A stretch of DNA of 64,000 bases from Theristus sp. LFF4_11 (Eukaryota; Nematoda; Chromadorea; Monhysterida; Xyalidae). A model generated the notes under the pieces. The model was given only the letters and a program-made list of their open reading frames with translations. It did not search any database and was not told the origin of the DNA. Positions 1 to 15,600 of this stretch are shown piece after piece. A program made the position numbers and the translations under genes. The stretch spans positions 23,333-87,332 of the forward strand of contig JASANC010002526.1 of NCBI GenBank assembly GCA_030248135.1. The letters are read 5' to 3'. The first letter of the stretch is position 1; each line of letters begins with the position of its first letter.

Positions 1-167
1 CAACTGCATTGCTGCATTCCAGACCAACTATGTTGATTGACCAACTGGATTCGCTCAACCAACCAATTCCCAGCCACCAATCAACACGTGCCTTGCAAAC
101 AGCAGCACTTTTCAATCGTGTTCCATCGTGTAACCAAACAACCAACCCGATCACCAACACCACTCAC

Positions 168-5764
<5,597 letters not shown>

Positions 5765-5989
5765 CTTTTCAATCTGTAAAGTAACCAATTTTATAAACCT
5801 TAGCTCTTAGCAGCCTTATTGGTCAGTTCTACTCTGCACCGTGATCCAAAAAATTTAAAACATTTGAAAAAAATTTACGCGGGATTTTTAAAATATTTTT
5901 TTGATTAATTTATAAAAGGTTGGTTGGTACGGTTGACCTCAGTACCGTGGGCCCAAACAAATTTTCGAAGGGGGGGGGGGTATGGTGTA

Positions 5990-7274
5990 GGGTTGTTAAA
6001 AAAACAAAAATCGTCATTTTTGTTTTGTTTTTTTTTAATTTTTTTTTTTAAAAATTTCAAAAATCAAAGTTGTGCTAAATCAATCAGGGAGTCCGAAGAA
6101 CCACATATGATATGCAAGCGCCTCCCGAATGACACCCGTATGGCGGAACTTTGCAGATTTTGTTTTGGTGACCTCAATTACCCCTTTTCCAAACCGTCAC
6201 CATGCCTCTTCTTGTGTTTTGACCTCCAAAACGTCACTAATTGTCCCCAGCTAAGCTAATGCTAAAGTGAAGACAAACATACCGCCTTGAAATTCGATCA
6301 ATTCTTCTGATGGTGTCGCGACGACACGACACGAAGCAGCAACAGTACCGTGGGCCCAAAAAAATTTTCGAGGGGGGGGGTATGGTACCGTGGGGGGGGG
6401 GTGCCGACCAAAAAGTGAGGGGGGGGTCCAACCTATGGTAACGTGGGACCCCCCCAGGGGGGTCCCATGGGGGGGGGGGTGCCTTTTTTCAAAATTTTCT
6501 GTGGGGGGGGCCCACCCCCCCACCCCCCCCATGAAATTTTTTCGCTCAAATTTTAAAGGAAAAACGCTAAATTTAGCTGCAAAATCTTTGAACTTACAAT
6601 GAAGATGGTCAAGTTATCATATATTCAGCTTATATTATGGACTTTATAGACAAAAAAATCATGATTTTCAAAAAAAAAATTTAGGGTGTGCAGAAAATTT
6701 TGGGGGGGGGGTGTCCGCCAGACAAAATTTCATGGGGAGGGGGGGGGGGGGTGTCGGCCAATTTTCGAGGGGGGGGTCCGATGGGGGGGTGCCCGGTTTT
6801 AGGGGGGGGGGGTGGCGCGGTGCCCCCCCACCCCCCCCCCACCCGACGGTCTCGGGTGCTCTGGGGGGGGTGTACCCCCCCCACCCCCCCCCGCCCACGG
6901 TACTGAGCAGCAACCAGACAACGTAGCGCTTGCAAACGGTGCAGCGAGCACAATCGGACGCTCTGCGAGGCTAATCGTCACCTTATCTGCATCGGAAATG
7001 GTAGGCTAAGCTTTGGGACGCTCAAAAACTTCATCGCAGATGTTGTCGAAGCCTAAAATCAGTCGGTAAAACGGCCCAAAATCGACTGCTAAAGGTTTTA
7101 CGAGGTATAATCAAAGAAAATTTTTGTTGAACTTTCGAAAAATTGTGCCAAAATTGAGGTTTTCAGAGCATATTAGAGGAAAATTTTTCGAATTTAAAAA
7201 AAAAATCGGCATTTTTGTTTTTTTTTAATTACTTTTTTTTAAAAAAAAAAATTTTCATTTTTGTTTAACAACCC
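5990..7274. mobile_element. Middle element: TA-flanked inverted-repeat transposon
   Basis: The ends GGGTTGTTAAAAAAACAAAAA and the inverse CTTTTTTT...TTTAACAACCC are flanked by TA at 5988-5989 and 7275-7276. It interrupts the outer hAT copy between matching sequence on each side, as comparison with the intact inner copy shows. It is itself interrupted by the inner hAT copy at 6343-6905, so its own length is about 714 bp. The TA target suggests a Tc1/mariner-type MITE. Confidence 0.75.
6343..6905. mobile_element. Inner hAT-like MITE of the nest
   Basis: This second copy of the outer family starts CAGTACCGTGGGCCC and ends GCCCACGGTACTG. It is flanked by its own duplicated octamer, AGCAGCAA (6335-6342 and 6906-6913), and is inserted in the middle TA-flanked element. 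It is colinear with the outer copy: GGGTATGGTACCGTGGGG, the GTGGGACCCCCC block and a shared AT-rich middle ending in TGAAGATGGTCAAG. Confidence 0.9.
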
Positions 7275-9079
7275 TAGTATGGTGCCGTGGGGGGGGGGTG
7301 CCGACCAAAAAGTGAGGGGGGGTCCAACCTATGGTAACGTGGGACCCCCCCCCCAGGGGGGTCCCATGGGGGGGTGCATTTTTTCAAAATTTTCTGTGGG
7401 GGGTCCACCCCCCACCCCCCCCATGAATTTTTTTCGCTTAAATTTTAAAGGAAAAACGCTAAATTTAGCTGCAAAATCTTTGAAATTACAATGAAGATGG
7501 TCAAGTTATCATATATTCAGCTTATATTATAGACTTTATAGACAAAAAATCATGATTTTCGAAAAAAATTTAGGGTGTGCAGAAAATTTTTGGGGGGGGG
7601 GTCTCCGCCAGACAAAATTTCATGGGGGGTGTGGGGGGGGGGGGGGGTGTGGGCCAAATTTTCGAGGGGGGGGTTCCGATGGGGGGGGGGGTGCCCGGTT
7701 TTAGGGGGGTTGGCACGGTGCCCCCCCCCACCCCCCCCCCCCACCCGACGGTCTCTGGTGCTCTGGGGGGTGTCACCCCCCCCCCCCCCGCCCACGGTAC
7801 TGGTTGACCTGCTTTATTAAAAACCGCTCCAGATAAACCACGCTCTGTTTAAAACTTTTTTGTGAGGGTAGCAGACAAATGCTTATTAGAAAAAAAGAAG
7901 AAAAGAAAGGAAAGGAAAGGGCTTCGCTTGTAAGATTGTGATATGCTGGAGATTGCGTTTTGGTTTTTTGTTGTCACTGTTGTGTTTGGTTTAAGCGGCA
8001 TTCAATGTTTTTTAAGCACGCGCGGCTATTAAACACTGCAAAACGCGTTCGCGTTGTTTCATTAGCGCCCCCAACAGGAGAATGATAGCTATGCGCTTTT
8101 TACGCATTCGCAAGGCGCGTGCAGCTGTGGGGCAGCTACGCAACAACACGCGTTCGCAAAGTTCATCAGCGCACCCAACAACTGCTCCGTAGCTATGCGG
8201 CTTTTTATGCCTTCGGAACGTGCTTCTAGCTGCAGCACAGCTGCACAGTGCGTGCGCGTTCTAGAGAAATTACCGGTATTTACGCGTTGTCAAACCAATA
8301 AACTTTATAGATCTGGAAGTAAAAAAGCGCACAGCTGGTGAAGCAAATGAGGAGGTCATTGTTGTTCAAAACACCCAGTGTTGACGTGAAACATCACTAT
8401 GTCGCTGGGTTTGTGTGACAATTGCTCTGCATTGCACGGCAGTGGCACGCAATAGCCATCAGATGCCAACAGCTTTTTCAGTGTTCAGAATTTCGATTTT
8501 TAGCTTCAGGAAATCAGAAAAACTGTTCCGGAGTCCGGACGTCCATCCAAGCTGTTACGATGCTCAAAAACTTCATTAAATTCAAAATGTTGTCCAAAAA
8601 AAGTCCAAATGCTGTCTTTGGGATTTTTTGACCAACAGACTACTTTTCAAAGTTGTTTTATTGTTTTATTCTGTTGCATTATTTCATTTGAAGTTTGGTT
8701 GTGGAAGTTTGATTGGTTGTGATTTTTGTTGTTTTTTATTATTGTTCGTGTGCTGAAACTTTGACGAGGTAGCTTTAAAAAAACAGTGAGCAAGCAAGCA
8801 AACAAAAACAGGTAGTTTTTTGATCAACAACAAACAATTGCAAAATTAAAAAAAATCAATCAGAACAACGAACGGGGACAAGAAAACCGAAGACAGAATC
8901 TGATCATGTGTGTGGCAAGTTTTACTGGACAAATACAACAAATATTTTGCAGTGAAGGAAGAGCTGAAGCTGCTGCTCATTTCAAAATGATTTCGTTTGC
9001 CAGGGAATTTTATTTGAAATCCCGTGAAAATCGAATCAAACAAGATTGATTTTATCATATTTTATGTGTCATAACAACC

Positions 9080-9721
9080 TGTGTTGCCGAGGTGTCTCAG
9101 ATTTATGTGTAATGTGCATTGTCGCACAATACCCTAGCGGATGAATCAGACCTTCACTGTGCACGTGCTGTCCACGCGCCACGCTCCGGCCTGATCATTG
9201 GTTGACCACAGAACACGGGCGAGCACGGAGGCTGACCGTTTAACGTTGGACGCCAGCTGTGATTAGGACGTAACGCGTGTGCACGCTGGATGAACGCAAT
9301 GGTGAAACTGACTCTAATGATTTCTTATACTCATAACGCTATAACTGCAATTGTGATTCCTTGTTCTCTATCGTATCTGCCACTCTTTTGTAATAGTTCT
9401 AACTAATCTCTATACTTTACACACTCTTTTCACAACTGTTCCCTGCCACTCACTCCCTCCATTATCTGGGTTCCAAAACCTATATAAAGGCGAGAGAGAG
9501 TTGGTGGCCGAGATCAGCTCTCTACCCAAAACTCTGCTCTTTGATACAGTCAATATTATACTGTCATTTCAAAATGTGAATCCAATATATTGTGTCCTTG
9601 CCTTGTATTTTTGTGTGTTTCTGTGTATTATTTATATGAGGCAATAATATTATTTGTGTGCTCCGATCTTCGTCTTCGCTGGACTTTGTAATTCGACGAT
9701 AACGAAAATCACTTTGTAACA
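9080..9721 (+). mobile_element. Possible LTR of a retrotransposon
   Basis: The block begins TGTGTTGCC and ends TTTGTAACA, the TG...CA ends of an LTR. It has a promoter-like arrangement: CTATATAAAGG at 9480-9489, then a short CT-rich start region and AT-rich sequence. A leader-like stretch and a short ATG reading frame follow. No second copy of the LTR is in the window, the following sequence does not give a clear tRNA primer site, and the flanks show no secure duplication. It may be a truncated 5' end. Confidence 0.35.
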
Positions 9722-9872
9722 CGGCCAAACGGAGTTGTCGTTAATTGAACGAAGCTGGGACTCGCCTAACCGGCTTGTGCAGGCTGAGATCAATTAGTGC
9801 CAACTAACTTTGGACGTATTGCGAGAGACAGTGCCTACTCTCGATCATTCAACTCTGCCCTGTCCGACACAA

Positions 9873-9989
9873 ATGAGCACGTCTCAAAGGACACCCGGCA
9901 CCCAACGTGCCCAAGACCGAAAGGTTGAGGGTGCAGTAGCCAACCCGGTAAAAGGCACGCCGGAGGGAGCTACATATGTTTCAAATTAA
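9873..9989 (+). pseudogene. Short reading frame after LTR-like block, possible gag stub
   Basis: An ATG frame of 38 codons begins MSTSQRTPGTQRAQDRK and stops at 9987-9989. Its position, about 150 bases after the LTR-like block, is where a retrotransposon gag gene would begin. It is too short for a gag protein and runs directly into the right half of the composite DNA element, so it would be truncated. No domain is recognisable. Confidence 0.25.
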
Positions 9990-10244
9990 CAATTCAATAT
10001 TGTGAAGCACAGCAATGCGGCAGCTAAAAACACTTTTTGAATGCACAAAACGTCGTGCAGCTATGCGGCGCCTCTGCGGGCACTAATTGCACAAATCGCA
10101 TTCAATAAATCACGCAGCTGCCCCCACAGCTACTGGGGCTTTGCGAACCCGTTTGCATCATTAGCGCACGCAGCAGGTGCTGCGTAGCTCTGCGGCGATT
10201 TGCGCGTTCGCGTTAGCATAGTCTCGTTGCTCGCGGGGCAGCTA

Positions 10245-10916
10245 TTAATTCAAACTGTATGAATGCGCCTTTAGTTTTGGAAGTGTTGAGTTGAAAAAAC
10301 GAGTAGAATTGTCAATCGAAACAGCAAGTGGAACAAACGACGACATGTTTGCATCCTCATCACTTCGATTCCATTCCAGCAACACTGAAGTGAGTCCAAT
10401 TTCAATCTCAATGAAATTTAGACTGAAGACGTCGTTAATTTTTTGGTTCTGGAAAGAATTCAAGGGACGAGACGAGCGGCTTCATCATCATTCAAGTAAA
10501 CTGAAATGGCAATATATATGACTGGACTGAGTGATGAGCGTCTGACTGAGCAGTGACGTTATGATTTTTTGGATCCTGCCAGTTCGACGCTCGTTTTCTC
10601 ACCCATTAAAAAATCGAACAGTTTTTGATGAGGATTCATCTGAGTTGCCAGAATTCCAATCAATTACTGTGTTAGTTGGCGGTTCGACTGATATTGATTG
10701 GCCATCGAAGCGATTGTTGGTGGCTTTGCTTTTTCTGTCTGGCGCTGACGAATGACGAAGAGATGACGAATGGGAACCAAAAAGTGAAAAAGGTGGTTTG
10801 TTTGATTTGCTGAACAAAGCAGTCGATGTAAAACAACAGAGCTTGAAGCTGCTAGGCACTGTTAAATAATCATCGACAGGCGAGTCTCGCGTCTGCAGTT
10901 GACTGTTTTTTTTCAC
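10245..10916 (-). CDS. Hypothetical two-exon fragment, unrecognised
   Basis: Two minus-strand frames look coding in composition. The first (to 10603) contains DRKSKATNNRFDGQSISVEP and ends KTVRFFNG at a GTGAGA donor. The second, from an acceptor before 10422, reads LNFIEIEIGLTSVLLEWN and stops at 10245-10247. The phases join. No start codon was found, no family was recognised, and the last residues and stop are made by the neighbouring transposon end. It may be a gene fragment or chance. Confidence 0.25.
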
Positions 10917-11058
10917 TCAAACGCTGCAGTTAGTTTTCCCTGAATGTGCTGACATTGGATTTGGAATAACTTGCAAGGTTTTTCAAAAGACATTTTGAAC
11001 TCTTGAAACACATTAATCTTCCCAACCTTAACATTTGCACAGTCACACTCACAGTCGC

Positions 11059-11122
11059 GCACCCTCATGGTCAAGTGAATAAAGGAGCGTGCGCAGAAGG
11101 TGCACGGTTCGATTCCCGGTCG
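11059..11122 (+). repeat. tRNA-derived SINE-like sequence
   Basis: An A-box-like TGGTCAAGTGAATAAAGG is followed about 38 bases later by a B box GGTTCGATTCC (11106-11116), the internal promoter of tRNA genes. A paired anticodon arm is not evident, so this is probably a tRNA-derived retroposon head rather than a working tRNA. Confidence 0.5.
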
Positions 11123-12643
11123 TAAATTTTTAGTTTTTATTTGAAAACTTGTTCGGGAAGAGGAGATTGGAGATTGAGCAGCTGCAGTCGGTGAAGAGTA
11201 CGTACACGAAGAAGACGCTTGAAAAAGTCGGTTTCTTCTTACAAATTGTGAATTGCTTTCACCGTATTGTGCAGACTTCACTCCGATGATGCAGCCATTG
11301 ACTGAGTGCGCGTGCGTTGAATTTCTGCGCAATTTTGTATTTCATGATTGTTTGCAATGCATTGTTTTGTATTCATTGTTTGTGCATCTGTATCTGTCTG
11401 AACTGAACGTCGACGTTCTGGGGCATAAACGAGCGCGAATTCTAAAACCCGATGTCGGATGACGTGACGTGATGTGCCTGCAATACGGATGGCTAAGCGG
11501 ACCTTCAGGTTGTTTGTTGGTCACATTGTTGGTCAGCTGTTGAGCACTGTGAAGCGGAGTTTGGTTCAGAGATGTGCATAGGGGGTTCCTAGGGTGTCCC
11601 GGGACAGGCCAGCGTCGAGTTGTTTTTTGCTTTTTAGTTTTGTTGCTTGGCATTGCGTATTCTGGTCTCCTGTTTTGTATCTGTTAATGGGTTGTGTCTC
11701 TCAGCTGATGTGATTTGTGTGTTCTTGTATTTGGCATTTTTTCCTTGTTGTACTTTCAACTTTTTGGCATTTTATGCAAAATGAAACTTACGTGTATTTT
11801 GTCCATTTTGAGTTTGAATGTGCAATTCTAATTTTGCTGTGAAATCCGATCAACAATTTCATCAAATCAAAGGAAATTAAAAAAACAGCGGAAATTATTG
11901 AGACGTGATTTTCATTTCTGCTTCACGATCTTGTGTTGCCGTTATTTTGTGTGGTTTCAACAAAAGGTTTGACTTTGAAAGACATTGAACCAGACTGCTT
12001 TTTGGCCAATCTTTGCAACAACTTTCAAACACAGCTAATCAGTTTCTTTAATCCCGAATTATTCCAACAACAGTTTTGCAAATTAGAGCCCGCTAGAGTT
12101 GCTTTCGTTCGCAACTTGCTTTGTTTTAAAATTTTCAATTTTGTTTCTTTTATTCTGCCACCGCCACACTAATTTGCACCAGAATCTGATTCCATTAAAA
12201 ACAATCATCGCACGATTTTTAAATGCAGCGGTTTCTTCAAATTGAACGTCAAACTGTATTCGATTCGATTCAAACATCACAAAGAGTTTTCATTGAAGAA
12301 CCCGCTAGCGCTCTCTTTGTGCGTGTCGTTCTATGTCTGAAGGGGGCGGAGTTACGCGCGTGCGTGGATCATGACTATGAGCAGTGAGCAATGCCGATGC
12401 CAAGTGCGCGTGCTTTTAATAAAGAAGCTTTTCGGGTTGGTACGCTCCGCTCCGCTCAATTTGCGACATTTACAAAACGAATTTTTGCAATCAAAATTGT
12501 ATTTTCATCTGAAAATGCGTTCAAGACACTTTCCATAGAAAGTGACTTTATGATTTTTTTCGCGTGTTTTTTCCAGAGTTTCGCGTGTTTTTGGCAGATT
12601 TTTTTTGAAGTCAACGTCAAAGATCGACGAGCAAACAAAAGAA

Positions 12644-15600
12644 ATGTCGTTTACCACCACAACTTCGTCGTTTTCGTTGCCGTCAACTTCGTTTCTTCCG
12701 CCAATTTCGCCAACAAAAACCGTCAAAAACAAGCAAGCCCAAGCGTCGTCGTCGTCGCCCACTTCTGTACCGCTTCAAACGAATTCCACTGAAACTCCGA
12801 AGGGTAAACGATTGAAAATTCGTGGCGTCGATGTCGACTTCTGCTATGCGCAGCCGTATCCGGTGCAAATTCAAATGATGGATCAAGTAAGTCGAAACAA
12901 AAGCCAAAAACACCTCGTTTCCGAATTGTGATGTGCTTGGTGACTGATTCAGCAGTTCTCTTATCCTCCTGTCATGATCAAAAAAAAATTGTGTTGAATC
13001 GGAAATGAACGTTTTTTCAGTTTCTTCGAAGTTTACTTTTCCGCGAGAACTGCTTGATCGAGAGTCCGACAGGAAGCGGCAAAACACTCGCGCTCCTTTC
13101 ATCGGCGCTCGCCTGGCAACAAATGGAAGAAGGTTGTTTCCGTTTAGATCGACGCTCAGAGAAAGAATTTTGATGAAACTATTTGAAATTATTCTGCAAG
13201 AAAAAGGTTTTGCGCTTTTGGATGGACCCCTCCTTCAGTGAGCTGTGAGTGAGCTTCAGAACAGAACATAATTCTAAATCTAGAACGACAAAAGAAAAGT
13301 ATGATGACCAATGACCATAAAATCAATTGCAGCGCGTCTGACCGAAGCGGAAGAGACTAGACAAGCTGCGATTGCAAAAGCGGCCGGCGAAAAAAACAAA
13401 GCAAGCACGTCTGCTGATATAAAAAGTGACTGCGCGGTTGCTGCGGATGCATGTTGCACCTCGGTCTCTTCTGCCACAGCATTAAGTTGGTTTACTTTTG
13501 CAACGCAGTCTGTTGGCGAATAGAAACTGTTGCATTGCGAAAAAGGTTTCACAGTTCTCGATAAAATTGACGCAGAAAGAAAACTTGAAAATGCATCAAT
13601 TCAGAGCCATCCGACTGTGCGTCGCCCACAGCAATGGAGGACAGTGATCCAGATTGTGTGATGTTGAATGAAAATGATACGTTGACTCGCACTTATCAAT
13701 GCTCATCACCATCGTCAACAAAATCAACCAACAAAGTGCCGATGAGCCCGGTGATTCAGCGCAACTGTGATGGTCATTTGATTTTTGTTTCATTCTGTAA
13801 TATGATTTCAAAACGTAGTCAGTCAAGCGACACAGGCCAGGCCACAGCTCTGTTGACAATGTTCTGGTCAACTTCAGATGCTAGATCTGAAATTGAACTA
13901 ATATGTTATGAATTTTCCCCCTTTTTCAGACAAATTCGAGAACGATGATTTTGATCTGGAGTGGGAGCGGGCGCAGCGGTGCCACCCAATGATGACGATC
14001 AGCGATTATCGACGGAGAAAATTGGGCGTTAGTTAACGAAAATGCTATTCACCAATTGGTCCGCTTCCATCCAATTCAACATGTGAGAAAATACAGGCCG
14101 ACGGAACAATGGGCATTTTTGAGGAAGACTCGGATTCTTTGACCGAATTGACCGAACCAGAGATGGCGCAGCCGGCGAAAGAAAAGTGCATTTTTGCGTG
14201 CTTTTAAAATTTTTTTTTCACGTTTTTACAGTGGTGGTGATTTTTTTGCTCGTTAAAACGTGTAAATTGATTTTGATTGACTGAAAATAATCTGATCTGT
14301 TTTGAATTGATATAAACCATAAATATGTGAAGACAGCTTTGGTAAAGACAATAACGGCAACAAAAAATATGAACCATATTTCTTATCGCAGGTGCGCAAA
14401 AGTGTTCTACGGCACTCGCACGCACAAACAGATCGCGCATATCGTCAGTGAACTGAACAAGACGAAATACGCGCACGTAAAGTTGGTCCACGTGGTCTGG
14501 TGTTTTCTTGTTGCAAAAGCTAATTCGGAAACGAAGATATCGTTCCATTTTTTCTGTGACTTCGCTGATTCCTTGTTAACTGGCGCAGCAAACTGGAAGA
14601 GAGGCTTGAATTGGTTGTTGTACCGGCGTTTTGGGGCAGCCTGTTGGTTTGCGTATTAGATGGGCGTTGTTTTGGATAGGGATTGCAAAATACCGTATTT
14701 TTCAAATCGTGAGAAAAACGGTACTTTTCCCATGCCAACCCTAGTTGTGGGTAGAGAACTGGCGAGCTGATGACCACTGCAGTCTGCAGTGTACAGAAAC
14801 TTCTCTCCGTTTGAGGTTCACCATACTCGGGAGTCGCGAGCAGACGTGCATACACCCGACTATTCGAACGAGGCCGGATAAAACGACGCTGTGCCACGAA
14901 TTGCTCGCGCCAGGCGGGGTATAGTGATTCAGTTGGAGGGTCGGGTCTCCGCCCTGAGACGACAACATTTTGGTAACCTGTGCCTAAACCTAAAATAATC
15001 CTGAATACGTGACTCAGCTCGGTGGCTGACTGCTTTTGTGTTTGTTTGTTGGTTATGCCAGCAAAATGCAACGTGCTGAATTCAATATGTTTTCGCCACA
15101 TTGCAGAATTGGTACTCTTTTATTCACGGGCAACGAAACATTTTTTCAAATGAATCAACAAAATGTGTGTTCCCTTGTCAGCTCGGCTGCACCCACCAGC
15201 AACGGTTGAAGCAGAAGTTCGACCGTCCGGCAAAGTTGCGTCGAGTGCTGCAACCGGCGAACCTGGCCGCGCATGGAGTCCAGCGGACTGCGTGGGATAT
15301 CGAGGATTTGGTGCATGTCGCGGAACATGGTTGGAGTGATTCATTCATGAATCATGATTGTTCGTTTTGTGTGGCTGTTCTTGCTAATTGTCGCCACCGC
15401 GGAGTGGTGTCGTCGCCGCACCAAGTTTATTTCGCGTCCGCCAAGCTGTATACGAGCGATTTTTAAGTGGTCAGCTTTACTGCACTTATCTGATCTGTTC
15501 AAGTCGGAATTCTCTTTTTTTAACACTCTTTGGATCGCGCGTTTCTTTATTCTCCTCATCTTCTTTCTCCATTCTTCTTATCTTTCGCATTTCACTTTCG

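Larger units (their letters stand above)
5940..7802. mobile_element. Outer hAT-like MITE of a three-level nest
   Basis: The element starts CAGTACCGTGGGCCC and ends GCCCACGGTACTG. The octamer GTTGACCT flanks both ends (5932-5939 and 7803-7810), which fits hAT integration. Its own sequence is made of long G runs on the plus strand separated by short words such as TGTCCGCCAGACAAAATTTC and TGCCGACCAAAAAGTGAGG. It is interrupted by a TA-flanked element (5990-7274). No transposase is encoded. Confidence 0.88.
7990..10275. mobile_element. Composite DNA element split by LTR-like sequence
   Basis: The left end TTTAAGCGGCATTCA and right end TATGAATGCGCCTTTA resemble the termini of the short TTAA-type MITE family. 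Both flanking parts (about 7990-8260 and 10000-10275) are rich in variants of GTAGCTATGCGGC and CGCGTTCGC, in opposite orientation. This suggests one larger relative of that family. The 8260-10000 interior carries unrelated LTR-like sequence, probably a later insertion. Boundaries are approximate and no flank duplication could be fixed. Confidence 0.45.
5789..12643. other. Repeat-rich interval between ZAK and FANCJ
   Basis: No convincing complete gene is visible. From left to right it holds the nested poly-G transposons (5932-7810), two related DNA-transposon halves (7990-8260 and 10000-10275), an LTR-like block with a truncated reading frame (9080-9989), possible minus-strand coding fragments (10245-10916) and a tRNA-derived sequence (11059-11122). 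About 11130-12640 is AT-rich without recognisable features and should contain the FANCJ promoter. A TTTTTTCCAG acceptor-like site near 12570 could be a trans-splice site. Confidence 0.6.

Noticed and set aside
6390..7820. Many overlapping Gly- and Pro-rich frames on both strands
   Set aside because: They are translations of poly-G/poly-C runs inside the nested transposons and have no other coding features.
14520..15101. A 193-codon minus-strand frame
   Set aside because: It is antisense to the FANCJ exon at 14790-14918 and surrounding intron; the plus strand carries the conserved TCIHP segment.
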